Shown here one piece after another: positions 51,856 to 60,572 of a stretch of 64,000 nucleotides of DNA. Numbering within the stretch: position 1 is the stretch's first letter; each line of letters opens with the position of its first letter. Origin of the DNA: Streptomyces sp. TG1A-60 (GTDB lineage Bacteria > Actinomycetota > Actinomycetes > Streptomycetales > Streptomycetaceae); the NCBI RefSeq assembly GCF_037201975.1, contig NZ_CP147520.1:3472001-3536000 (forward strand). The letters run 5' to 3'. The translations under genes were made by a program, and so were the position numbers. Under the pieces are notes generated by a model. That model was not told the origin of the DNA and made no database searches. It worked only from the letters and a program-made list of their open reading frames with translations.

Positions 51856-54396
51856 ATGGATACAGCCAGACCGGCTTCCGAGCAGGCATCCGGTCGCCAC
51901 GCGGACGCGGCCGAACCCGCCACGGCCACCCTCAGCCCCCAGGGCCTCGTCACCGGCTGGAGCGAGGAGGCCCGACGCCTGCTGGGCCACCGTGCCGCGG
52001 ATGTGGTGGGACGTGCGGCGGGCGACCTGCTGGACTCCTACGAGCCGTCCGGTGCCCCGTACGACACGTACCGGGCACCGGGCGGCCGGGCCGAGCTGGG
52101 CGGCCGGGCCGAGCTGGGCGGCAGCGGCTCGGCGGTACTCCGGCACCGGGACGGTCACCGGGTCCGGGTGACCCTGCGCTGGGCGCCCTCTCTGGGGGCC
52201 GATGGCACGACGCGGGGGTTCGTCGTCACGGCCACGACCGGTCCCGCCGCTGATACCGGTGCCGGTGCCGATACAGCCGCTGATGCCGATGCCGCCGGTG
52301 ACGCTGACGTCGCTGGTGACAGCGGTGTCACCGGTCCCGCCGATGTCGCTGACGCGGCCTCGGCGGGTGGTGGCCGGCGGATGGTCGAGTGGTCGCACAG
52401 GCAGTCGCCGCTGGGCATGTCGACGTTCACCAAGGGGCCGGAGGGATGGCGGCTGGACGCGTCCCAGTCGGGAGATCCGCCGGGGGAGGCGGCCGAGGAG
52501 GGGTTCCTGCGGCTCGTCCAGCAGGTGGCGGACGAGGGGAGGCCCATGCGGTACGAGCGCACCGCACCGGGCCCTTTCTCCTCCCGTCAGCAGGCCTGGA
52601 TCACCGAGATGTGGCCGGTCAGGGATCCGGCCACGGGCGAGGTACGCGCCGTCGGCACCGCGACGTTCGACAGCAGCGAGGAGCACTGGGCACGCCAGCG
52701 GCTGGCCCTCCTGAACGAGGCCGGCACCCGGATCGGCAGCACGCTGAACGTGACCCGCACGGCCCAGGAGCTGGCGGATCTGGCCGTCCCCCGGCTCGCG
52801 GACTTCGTCAGCGTGGACCTGCTCGACTCGGTGCTGCGCGGCCAGGAACCCGCTCCCGGGCCGCTCGACAGCACGGTCGCTCTGCGCCGGGCGGCGCACC
52901 AGTCGACCTACGAGGGCGTGCCCGAGGCCGCCGTCCCCCTCGGGGGTCTCGACTCCTACCCTCCGTTCTCCCCACCGGCCCGCGCGCTGGCCAGTGGGAA
53001 ACCGCTGCTCAGCGGGGTCGGCGATCCGGACTACCTGCGATGGGTCTCCGAGGACGCGACACGGAAGGACCGGGTACGGAGGTTCGGGTTCCACTCGATC
53101 ATGTCCACACCGCTGCGGGCGCGCGGGATCACGCTGGGGGTCGCGTTCTTCGCCCGCCGGAACGGTTCGAGACCCTTCGAGCCGGACGACCTGGTGCTCG
53201 CCGAGGAACTCGCGGGCCGGGCGGCGGTGGGCGTGGACAACGCGCGCCGGTACACCCGTGAACGCACCAACGCGCTCACCCTCCAGCGCAGCCTGCTCCC
53301 CCGCGATCTGCCCAGGCAGGCGGCGGTGGAGGTGGCGTACCGCTATCTGCCGGCCGGGTCGGGGGCGGGTGTCGGCGGCGACTGGTTCGACGTGGTGCCC
53401 CTGTCGGGCACCCGGGTCGCCCTGGTCGTCGGCGACGTCGTCGGTCACGGGCTGCACGCGTCCGCGACGATGGGCCGACTGCGCACGGCGGTCCGCACCC
53501 TCGCCGACGTGGACCTCCCGCCGGACGAACTCCTCACCCACCTCGACGACCTGGTCACCCACCTCACCTACGACGACGAGACGGTCCCCGAGGATCTGGA
53601 GATGCCGTCCGCCGCGGAGATCGGCGCGACCTGTCTGTACGCCGTCTACGACCCCGTCGCCCGCGTCTGCACCCTCGCCAGCGCCGGCCATCCACCGCCG
53701 GCGGTGCTCTACCCCGACGGCAAGGTCGGCGTGGTCCAGCTCTCGCCGGGACCGCTGCTGGGGGTCGGTGGTCTGCCCTTCGAGGCGACCGAGGTGGAAC
53801 TGCCCGAGGGCAGCCTCCTCGCGTTCTTCACCGACGGTCTGATCGAGGCCCGCGACCGCGACATCGGCGCGGGCCTGGACCGGCTCTGCGAGGCCCTCGC
53901 CTCCCCCGTACCGTCCCTGGAGGTCACCTGCGACACCGTGCTCAAGGCGCTGCTCCCCGAGACCCCCGCGGACGACGTGGCCCTGCTGCTGGCCCGCACC
54001 CGGGCCCTGCACGCCGACCAGGTCGCCGCCTGGTCGGTGCCGTCCGATCCGGCGATCGTCGCGGACGCCCGCGCGCAGGCCTCGCGGCAGCTGGCGCTGT
54101 GGGGTCTGCAGGAGGCGGCGTTCGTCACGGAGCTGGTGGTGAGCGAACTGGTCACCAACGCCATCCGCTACGGCGCCGTCCCGATCGGCCTCCGCCTCAT
54201 CCGCGACCGCACCCTCATCTGCGAGGTCTCCGACGCCAGCAGCACCGCCCCCCACCTCCGCCGCGCCCGCGCCTACGACGAGGGCGGCCGGGGCCTCCAC
54301 ATGGTCGCCCAGCTCACCCAGGGCTGGGGCACCCGCCAGACCGCCACCGGCAAGACCATCTGGGCCGAACAGCCCCTTCCCGTTCCCACCACCTGA
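51856..54396 (+). CDS. Multidomain SpoIIE-type PP2C phosphatase with PAS, GAF and HATPase domains
   Basis: 846 residues. First comes a PAS domain (about 15-120), then an Ala/Asp/Gly-rich linker with a GGRAEL repeat. A second PAS-like region lies at about 175-285, and a GAF domain at about 290-470 ends RAAVGVDNARRYTRERTNAL. The PP2C domain has GVGGDWFDVVPLSGTRVALV, GDVVGHGLHASATMG and LAFFTDGLIEARDRDIGAGL. A C-terminal HATPase_c_2 has FVTELVVSELVTNAIRYGAV and DEGGRGLHMVAQL. Phosphatase and anti-sigma kinase-like activities joined in one protein suggest control of a sigma-factor partner switch. It ends two bases before the LacI-like gene. Confidence 0.93.
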   Translation: MDTARPASEQASGRHADAAEPATATLSPQGLVTGWSEEARRLLGHRAADVVGRAAGDLLDSYEPSGAPYDTYRAPGGRAELGGRAELGGSGSAVLRHRDGHRVRVTLRWAPSLGADGTTRGFVVTATTGPAADTGAGADTAADADAAGDADVAGDSGVTGPADVADAASAGGGRRMVEWSHRQSPLGMSTFTKGPEGWRLDASQSGDPPGEAAEEGFLRLVQQVADEGRPMRYERTAPGPFSSRQQAWITEMWPVRDPATGEVRAVGTATFDSSEEHWARQRLALLNEAGTRIGSTLNVTRTAQELADLAVPRLADFVSVDLLDSVLRGQEPAPGPLDSTVALRRAAHQSTYEGVPEAAVPLGGLDSYPPFSPPARALASGKPLLSGVGDPDYLRWVSEDATRKDRVRRFGFHSIMSTPLRARGITLGVAFFARRNGSRPFEPDDLVLAEELAGRAAVGVDNARRYTRERTNALTLQRSLLPRDLPRQAAVEVAYRYLPAGSGAGVGGDWFDVVPLSGTRVALVVGDVVGHGLHASATMGRLRTAVRTLADVDLPPDELLTHLDDLVTHLTYDDETVPEDLEMPSAAEIGATCLYAVYDPVARVCTLASAGHPPPAVLYPDGKVGVVQLSPGPLLGVGGLPFEATEVELPEGSLLAFFTDGLIEARDRDIGAGLDRLCEALASPVPSLEVTCDTVLKALLPETPADDVALLLARTRALHADQVAAWSVPSDPAIVADARAQASRQLALWGLQEAAFVTELVVSELVTNAIRYGAVPIGLRLIRDRTLICEVSDASSTAPHLRRARAYDEGGRGLHMVAQLTQGWGTRQTATGKTIWAEQPLPVPTT

Positions 54397-54398
54397 CG

Positions 54399-55472
54399 AT
54401 GCGCCTCCACCCTCCGCCCGCGCCCCCCTCATCCGCCCGCGCGGCAGCCGCGGTGGAGGGGCCCGCCCAGGCCGCCGCCTCCACCGCGGCCCCCGCCCCC
54501 GCCCCCGCCCGCAGCACAACCGCGCCCCGCACCGGCACCCATACCCTCGGCCTCGTCTATCCCCCCGCCGGGCGGAACCGCGACTACACCGGCATGCAGT
54601 TGGCGTTCATCGGTGGGGTGGTCGAAGCGGCGACGGCGTACGACTACGACGTGCTGCTCTCGCCCGCCGACAGCGCGAGTGACCGTTCGTTCCGGCGGAT
54701 GGTGGACGCGGGACGGGTCGACGGTGTGATCGTGATGGAGATCAAGCTGGAGGACGACCGGGTGGAGCACCTGGCGAGGACCGGCTTCCCGTTCGTCACG
54801 ATCGGCCGGAACAGCAGGGCCGAGGAGACCGGCTGGGTCGACCTGGACTTCGCCGGTCTGGCCCGGGGCTGCGTCTACCACCTGGCCGACCTGGGCCACC
54901 GCAGGATCGCCTTCGTCAACCGTTCCGAACAGCTCTTCCGGAGCGGGTACGGCTTCGCCCACCTCGGCCTGGAGGGCTACACCAAGGCCATGGCGGAACA
55001 GGTGCTCACCCCGCACGCGTACCTCTGCGACGACGAGGTGACCGCCGGTGAGGCGACCCTGGAGCGCATCCTGCTCGACGACCCGGCGACGACCTCCCTC
55101 GTCACCATGAACGAGGCCGCCCTGGAAGGCCTCTACCGGGGTCTGCTCCGGCACGGCCGCAACGTCCCGCGTGACTTCTCGGTCGTCGGCGTGGCCGCCG
55201 GCCACTGGGCGGAGCAGGTGCACCCGCAGCTCACCGCCGCCGACATCCCCGCCAAGGAGATGAGCCGCGTGGCCGTCGACCTGATCGTGCGCCGCCTCAC
55301 CGCCCCCGGCTCACCGCCCCGCCACGTCCTCCTCAAGCCGCTGATCTCCCTCCGGGACAGCACCGGCCCCTGCCGCCCCGTCCCGGGCTCGGAGCCCGAG
55401 GAGGAGTTCCCCGATCTCGACAAGTTCCCCGATCTCGACCGGTTCCCCGAGTTCCGGGACCCCGACCCCTGA
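54399..55472 (+). CDS. LacI-like periplasmic-binding-fold protein lacking the HTH
   Basis: 357 residues. The region from about residue 47 shows the LacI/PBP1 core: TLGLVYPPAGRNRDYTGMQL, DGVIVMEIKLEDDRVEHL, GLARGCVYHLADLGHRRIAF, TTSLVTMNEAALEGLYRGLL and SVVGVAAGHWAEQVHPQLTA. The HTH that starts a normal LacI protein is missing; the first 45 residues are an Ala/Pro-rich string, and the phosphatase gene ends just upstream, so no HTH can be hidden there. The C-tail repeats FPDLDKFPDLDRFPEF. No signal peptide is seen. It may be a sugar-sensing partner protein, or a regulator that lost DNA binding. Confidence 0.82.
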   Translation: MRLHPPPAPPSSARAAAAVEGPAQAAASTAAPAPAPARSTTAPRTGTHTLGLVYPPAGRNRDYTGMQLAFIGGVVEAATAYDYDVLLSPADSASDRSFRRMVDAGRVDGVIVMEIKLEDDRVEHLARTGFPFVTIGRNSRAEETGWVDLDFAGLARGCVYHLADLGHRRIAFVNRSEQLFRSGYGFAHLGLEGYTKAMAEQVLTPHAYLCDDEVTAGEATLERILLDDPATTSLVTMNEAALEGLYRGLLRHGRNVPRDFSVVGVAAGHWAEQVHPQLTAADIPAKEMSRVAVDLIVRRLTAPGSPPRHVLLKPLISLRDSTGPCRPVPGSEPEEEFPDLDKFPDLDRFPEFRDPDP

Positions 55473-55562
55473 GACCCACCTCTCCGGGACCCACCCCTTC
55501 CGACATCCACCGATTCCGGCAATCCACCCTTCCTCCGTCCCTCCACCCCCAGGGAGCAGAGC

Positions 55563-56807
55563 ATGTCCTACCACCCCGTCGACCGCCGCGGTTTCCTGCG
55601 CGCCGCCGGTGCGGGAGCAGCCGCTCTCGGTCTCGGTTCCGCGGTGACCGCCTGCGGCTCGGACCAGCAGAGCGACACAGTCACGCTCACCTGGTGGGAC
55701 TACTTCAGCCTGGCCGACTTCCAGCCCGCCTTCACCCGGCTGATCAAGGACATCGAGGCCCAGGTCCCCGGCGTACGCATCGAACGCCGCACCTTCCCCT
55801 TCGCCGACCTCGAACGGCAGATCACCCTGGGCGCCGTCTCCGGCGACCTCCCGGACATCGCCATCGTCGACAACGTCTCCATGAACTCCCTCGCCGGCAG
55901 CGGCCTGCTCGCCGATCTCACCGAGCGGGTCGAGGAGTGGGGCCAGGCCGACCAGTACTACAAAGGCCCCTGGGACGGCTGTCAGGTCGACGGCAAGAGC
56001 CTCGGCATCCCCAACAACAGCAACTGCCTCGCCCTCTACTACAACACCCGCGTGCTCGACTCCGCCGGGGTGGAGCCGCCGGCCACCTGGGACCAGCTCG
56101 CCGACACGGCCCAGCGGCTGACCAGCGGGGACCGGTTCGGGCTGGCGATGAGCGCGATCAGGACGGAGGAAGGCGTGTTCCAGTTCCTGCCGTTCCTGTG
56201 GCAGGCCGGCGGCGACCTGGACACCTTCGCGACATACGGCGCGACCGCGCTCGCCTTCCTCGACGACCTGGTCGCCAAGGGCTCGCTGTCCGAGCAGTGC
56301 GTGGGCTGGACACAGCAGGACGTCAACGCCCGGTTCGTCAGCGGGCGGGCCGCGATGCAGATCAACGGCCCGTGGCAGCTGCCGACCATCAAGGAGACCG
56401 ACGTGGAGTACGGCGTCGTCGCGCTGCCCCGCGGCGAGGAGGCGGCGACCTGTCTGGGCGGAGAGAACTGGGTGGTGATGGCGAACAGTGATCACCAGGA
56501 CAGGGCCTGGCAGGTCCTGGAGTACACCCAACGCCCCTCGGTCCTGGTGCCGTTCCTCGTGGCGCTCGGCAACCTCCCCGCCCGCAAGGACCTCGCGGAC
56601 ACCGGCACCTGGGCCTCCGACCCGGCACTCCGGCTCTTCCTCAGCCAGCTGCCCCTCGCCCGCCCACGCCAGTACGGTCCGGGCTACGCCGACGCCTCCC
56701 AGGCCATCGCCGAGGCCGAGCAGTCCGTCCTCACCGGCACGGCCTCCCCCGCCGCCGTCGCGAGAACCACCGCCACGAAGATCGACAACGCACTGGAGGA
56801 GCGGTGA
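55563..56807 (+). CDS. Sugar ABC transporter solute-binding lipoprotein
   Basis: 414 residues. The N-terminus RRGFLRAAGAGAAALGLGSA ends in VTACGS, giving a twin-arginine signal with lipobox (Cys at about residue 32). The family 1 extracellular binding fold follows, with TLTWWDYFSLADFQPAFTRL, SGDLPDIAIVDNVSMNSLAG, GIPNNSNCLALYYNTRVLDS, GRAAMQINGPWQLPTIKET and LGGENWVVMANSDHQDRAWQ. It captures an oligosaccharide or sugar outside the cell for the two permeases that follow. GGGAGCAGAGC precedes the ATG. Specificity is unknown. Confidence 0.94.
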   Translation: MSYHPVDRRGFLRAAGAGAAALGLGSAVTACGSDQQSDTVTLTWWDYFSLADFQPAFTRLIKDIEAQVPGVRIERRTFPFADLERQITLGAVSGDLPDIAIVDNVSMNSLAGSGLLADLTERVEEWGQADQYYKGPWDGCQVDGKSLGIPNNSNCLALYYNTRVLDSAGVEPPATWDQLADTAQRLTSGDRFGLAMSAIRTEEGVFQFLPFLWQAGGDLDTFATYGATALAFLDDLVAKGSLSEQCVGWTQQDVNARFVSGRAAMQINGPWQLPTIKETDVEYGVVALPRGEEAATCLGGENWVVMANSDHQDRAWQVLEYTQRPSVLVPFLVALGNLPARKDLADTGTWASDPALRLFLSQLPLARPRQYGPGYADASQAIAEAEQSVLTGTASPAAVARTTATKIDNALEER

Positions 56808-57838
56808 GAGGAGGCCGCCCCGGCCCCCGCCGAGCGGCCCGACCCCGTCCCCGCCGTGAGGACCGCCCCGGTCCCCGCCGTACGACCTCCCTCGCCGCCG
56901 GTCGTACGACCTCCCGTACGGCCTCCCGTACGCCCTCCCGTATGCCTTCCCTCGCCACCCGCCGTCGGCGTGCCGGATACCTCTTCTCCCTCCCCGGCCT
57001 GGTCTTCCTGGCCCTCGTCCTGGCGTACCCGCTGCTCTACAACGTCTGGACCTCCGTACACGCCGTACGCCTGTCCGAACTCCTCAGCGGTTCCCGGCCC
57101 TTCGTGGGCCTCGACAACTACCGGACCACCGTCACCGACCCGGACTTCTGGCACGCCGTACGCCTCTCCCTGATCTTCACGGCCGGCTCGCTGCTGTTCC
57201 AGTTCACGATCGGCTTCGCCCTGGCCCTGCTCTTCGCGCGCCCGTTCCCCTTCAACGGTCTGCTCCGCTCGCTCCTGCTGGTGGCGTGGCTGCTGCCCCC
57301 GGTGGTCAGCGGCACCCTCTTCCGCTGGATGCTCGACCAGGAGGCCGGCGCCTACAACGAGTTGCTCCGCGCGGTCGGCCTGGACGCGTTCGCCCACGGC
57401 TGGCTCACCGATCCCGGCACCTCCCTGGCCGGCGTGATCTTCGCCAACGTCTGGGTGGGCGTGCCCTTCAACATGCTGCTGCTCCTGGTGGGCCTGCACA
57501 CCATCGACCCGGAGCTCCACGAGGCCGCCGCCCTCGACGGCGCGAACGCCTGGCAGCGGTTCCGCCGGATCACCGTCCCGCTGATGCGGCCGGTCTCGGT
57601 GACCGTCCTCCTGCTCGGCCTCGTCTACACGTTCAAGGTCTTCGACCTCGTCTTCGTGATGACGGGCGGCGGCCCGGTCGACGCCACCAGTGTCCTGTCC
57701 GTCTACGTCTACGAGGTCTTCTTCGAGTTCTTCCGCTTCGGCGAGGGCGCGGCGGCGAGCCTGCTCCTGCTGCTCGTACCGCTGCTGGCGGGCGCGCTGT
57801 ACGTACGGCGTCTGCGTGGGGAGGGGGAGGCCGCGTGA
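56804..57838 (+). CDS. Sugar ABC transporter permease (MalF-like)
   Basis: 344 residues. Six helices with YLFSLPGLVFLALVLAYPLL as the first, and the coupling EAA loop LHEAAALDGANAWQRFRRIT with VPLMRPV. The GTG overlaps the binding-protein stop by four bases, indicating coupling. The first ~50 residues are an Arg/Thr/Ser-rich string encoded by 12-bp repeats and may be an artefact; an ATG at 56942 (MPSLATRRRRAGY) would give the usual length. It pairs with the next permease. No ATPase gene is present; Streptomyces sugar importers usually share the ATPase MsiK. Confidence 0.9.
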   Translation: MRGGRPGPRRAARPRPRREDRPGPRRTTSLAAGRTTSRTASRTPSRMPSLATRRRRAGYLFSLPGLVFLALVLAYPLLYNVWTSVHAVRLSELLSGSRPFVGLDNYRTTVTDPDFWHAVRLSLIFTAGSLLFQFTIGFALALLFARPFPFNGLLRSLLLVAWLLPPVVSGTLFRWMLDQEAGAYNELLRAVGLDAFAHGWLTDPGTSLAGVIFANVWVGVPFNMLLLLVGLHTIDPELHEAAALDGANAWQRFRRITVPLMRPVSVTVLLLGLVYTFKVFDLVFVMTGGGPVDATSVLSVYVYEVFFEFFRFGEGAAASLLLLLVPLLAGALYVRRLRGEGEAA

Positions 57839-58680
57839 GCGCCGGCGGGCGGCTCCGTGGGCGGCGCGGGCCGTGGCTGCTCACCACGATCGCCGCGCTG
57901 ATCACCGCCGTCTTCCTCCTCCCGGTGTACTGGATGGTCGACACCAGCCTCACCGCACCCGACCGCATCCTCGCCGAGACCCTCCGCTGGTTCCCCGCCC
58001 CGGCCACCACGCGGAACTACGCCACCGCCCTCTCCGACGACGCCCTCCCCCGCGCCCTGTTCAACAGCGTGGTCATCTCCTGCGGAGTGGTCGCCCTGAC
58101 CCTCCTCCTGGGCGTCCCCCTCGCCTACGCCCTCGCCCGCGTCCCCATGCGCGGCTCCGGCACCATGGTGCTCGCCCTGCTGATCGCCCAGCTCCCGCCC
58201 AGCATCGTGCTGGCGGCCCCCTTGTTCATCCTGGAGCGCCGGGCCGGCCTCGACGACACGTACGCCGGTCTGATCGTCGCCGACACCACCCTCACACTCC
58301 CCCTCACGGTGATCGTGCTGCGGCCCGTACTGCGGAGTGTGCCGAGGGAGTTGGAGGAGGCGGCCCTCGTCGACGGCTGCGGCCCGGTGGGCGTACTGCT
58401 GCGGGTGGTCCTCCCGATCATGGCCCCGGGCCTGGTCGCCGTCTCCGCCCTGTCCTTCCTCATCGCCTGGGGCGAGTTCGTCTTCGGCCTCACCCTCGCC
58501 TCCGAACCCGACGTCCAGCCCGTCACCGTCCTCCTCAACGCCTTCGTCGGCACCCACGGCACCGAATGGGGCGCCCTCATGGCCACCGCCACCCTCATCA
58601 GCCTCCCGGTGGTCTGCGTCTTCGCCGTCCTCCAGCGCTTCGTCGTGGGCGGCCTGACGGCGGGGACGACCAAGGGCTGA
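57835..58680 (+). CDS. Sugar ABC transporter permease (MalG-like)
   Basis: 281 residues. The first helix is LLTTIAALITAVFLLPVYWM, followed by FNSVVISCGVVALTLLLGVP and the EAA loop RELEEAALVDGCGPVGVLLR with VVLPIMAPGLVAVSALSFL. It ends VFAVLQRFVVGGLTAGTTKG, the standard MalG-type ending. The GTG overlaps the previous stop (GTGA). It is the last gene of the importer operon; nothing clearly belongs to the operon after it. Confidence 0.93.
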   Translation: MSAGGRLRGRRGPWLLTTIAALITAVFLLPVYWMVDTSLTAPDRILAETLRWFPAPATTRNYATALSDDALPRALFNSVVISCGVVALTLLLGVPLAYALARVPMRGSGTMVLALLIAQLPPSIVLAAPLFILERRAGLDDTYAGLIVADTTLTLPLTVIVLRPVLRSVPRELEEAALVDGCGPVGVLLRVVLPIMAPGLVAVSALSFLIAWGEFVFGLTLASEPDVQPVTVLLNAFVGTHGTEWGALMATATLISLPVVCVFAVLQRFVVGGLTAGTTKG

Positions 58681-59252
58681 GGCCGCCCGCCCTACCGCCC
58701 CAGCCCACTCAGCGGGTTCCCCCGCTCCGGCCGCACACCACCTTTGAGAGGTGCGCCCATCGGGCCGCCGAAGACATCGCCGACGCGCCGCGGACGTACC
58801 GGCCTTATTCGACGTCATCCCGCTGTCCGGGCTGCGGGGTCCGGGCACACCGCCGCCGACGCCGCGTTCGCGCACCCCGGCGATGCCGCGGGCCGCCGGC
58901 GGACCGAGGTCCACGCCCTGCTCGGTCTCGCGCCACCCGCCCACGGCGTCACCCCCCGGCTGCTGCCCCCACCCGCGCCCGCGCCCGCCGTGCGGGTCCC
59001 CACGGCGTTCGACGTCCATGTGGAGACCACCACGGCCGGCGTCCGGATCACCCGGCACCCTTGCCGGCACCGGACTGCCCGGCCACCACCTGGCCGTGGA
59101 GCACGGTGCCGTCGGCGAACAACTCTCCCGTTCCGCAGGCCTGTTGTACCCTCGTCCGCTCCCGGCGTCCGCCGCCCCCGATCGGACGTGGCCTGGACCG
59201 CCGACGGGTGTTCCCCGGCGGACAGGTCGAGCAGGCCACCGGACTCGCCGGG
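58681..59252. other. Gene-free gap between importer operon and Jet genes, possible decayed gene
   Basis: About 570 bp. Plus-strand pieces such as RRTEVHALLGLAPPAHGVTP, FDVHVETTTAGVRITRHP and, in another frame, GHHLAVEHGAVGEQLSRSAG look protein-like but are broken by frame changes. I could not name the family. No terminator for the Jet operon was identified. Confidence 0.4.
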
Positions 59253-60572
59253 TCAGGTGCGGGTGAGGTCGGACAGGAGCGCGGGCAGGAGGCGTTCCTC
59301 CATGACCGCGCTGCCCGACTCCTCCATGGCACGGGCCAGTTCGGGGTCCCAGGGGCTGGCCGCGGACGGTCCCGCGAGCGGTGTGGACTCGCCCTTGCCC
59401 AGTGCCGCCGTGTAGTCGGCGGCGGTCATCCGCCAGGGGCGGGCACCGTGGCGGGTCACGGCGTCCGCGGTGATGCGCAGCCCGGCCCAGTCGAAGTCGG
59501 CGCGCCAGTGCAGCCGGGCTCCCGCGCGCACGGCGTCACCGAGCAGTTTGTGGCAGGCGGCGGACGGGACGCCCTCGGTGCAGACGAGGGCGGCGCCGGT
59601 GTCCTGGAGTTCGCCGGCCGCGGCGCGCAGTACGGCCGGGTTCTCGCAGACGAAGAGGGTGCGGGCGGCGGGGACGACGGGGTCGGTGGCGAGCTGGTGG
59701 AGGGTGAGCCGGAAGGGGATGCCGAAGTCGGCGGCGTCGCGCAGCCAGTCGCAGACCACGGTGTCGCCCTCGGCCCCGATGTTGAGGACGAGTACCTGGC
59801 TGGCGAGGTCGTCGGCGATGGCTCCGGCGCTCTCCCACAGGGCGCGCCGCCCGGCCCGCTCGCGCGGTACGACCGAACTGCCGCCGGTGCGCCGGGCGAG
59901 GGCGCGCAGGACGAGCTGTTCGAGCGGGGTGCCGGGAACGAGGGCCTTGGTGTCGCCGGTGGCCCACTCCGCGAGGACCGGAAGCGGCAGGACGCCGGTC
60001 GGGTGCGCGGGGAGCCGGTCCCGGTCACCGGGGAAGCGGTCCGGGGAGCCGGGGAAGCCGTCCCGGTCACCGGGGAGCCTTTCCAGGACGCGCACCGCCG
60101 CGTCGAGGAGGGGCGCGTCCCCTCGGCGTACGAGACGGGTGAGGGTGCCGTCGGCGGCGATCCGCTCCAGCCAGGCGGCGAACCATCCCTGTCCGGCGAG
60201 TCGGCTGGAGTGGGCGGATCTCAGGGCCTGTTCGCGGCGCGCTTCCTCGTCGGCCCGTTCGGCCGGCCGGTCACGCAGCGGGCCGTGGAGCCGGCCGAGG
60301 GTCTGGAGGAGACCGGTGCCGTAGCGGTCGTGGAGATATCCGTCCAGGTCGCGCAGGGGTACGGCGAGGCGCTTGGCGGTCTCGGGCCGGTAGCGGCCGG
60401 TGATGCCGATGACGGTGCGGCGTTCGGCCTCGCTGGGGTCGGCGAGGCCGATGTCACCGTCGAGCACGCCGCCGGTGCGCTCCAGCCTGCGGCGGGCGGC
60501 GGCGAGCAGCCGGGGCCATCCCTCACCCCCCAACTCGTCGTACTCACGGTGCTCACCCCGCTCAGCCGGCAA
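59253..60572 (-). CDS. jetD: Wadjet JetD-like protein (TIGR02679; DUF3323/DUF2399)
   Basis: 439 residues. The N-terminal DUF3323-type region reads WPRLLAAARRRLERTGGVLD. The C-terminal DUF2399 region is Toprim-like, with the acidic pair LFVCENPAVLRAAAGELQDT (Glu at about residue 310) and LHWRADFDWAGLRITADAVT (DFD at about residue 358). JetD is the nuclease subunit of Wadjet systems, which cut small circular DNA extruded by the SMC-like JetC. It overlaps the JetC end by 11 bases, as expected for jetABCD order. A Gly/Asp/Arg/Pro repeat insert (LPGDRDGFPGSPDRFPGDRD) near residues 165-190 is unusual. Family identity rests on these motifs and context. Confidence 0.87.
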   Translation of the reverse strand: MPAERGEHREYDELGGEGWPRLLAAARRRLERTGGVLDGDIGLADPSEAERRTVIGITGRYRPETAKRLAVPLRDLDGYLHDRYGTGLLQTLGRLHGPLRDRPAERADEEARREQALRSAHSSRLAGQGWFAAWLERIAADGTLTRLVRRGDAPLLDAAVRVLERLPGDRDGFPGSPDRFPGDRDRLPAHPTGVLPLPVLAEWATGDTKALVPGTPLEQLVLRALARRTGGSSVVPRERAGRRALWESAGAIADDLASQVLVLNIGAEGDTVVCDWLRDAADFGIPFRLTLHQLATDPVVPAARTLFVCENPAVLRAAAGELQDTGAALVCTEGVPSAACHKLLGDAVRAGARLHWRADFDWAGLRITADAVTRHGARPWRMTAADYTAALGKGESTPLAGPSAASPWDPELARAMEESGSAVMEERLLPALLSDLTRT

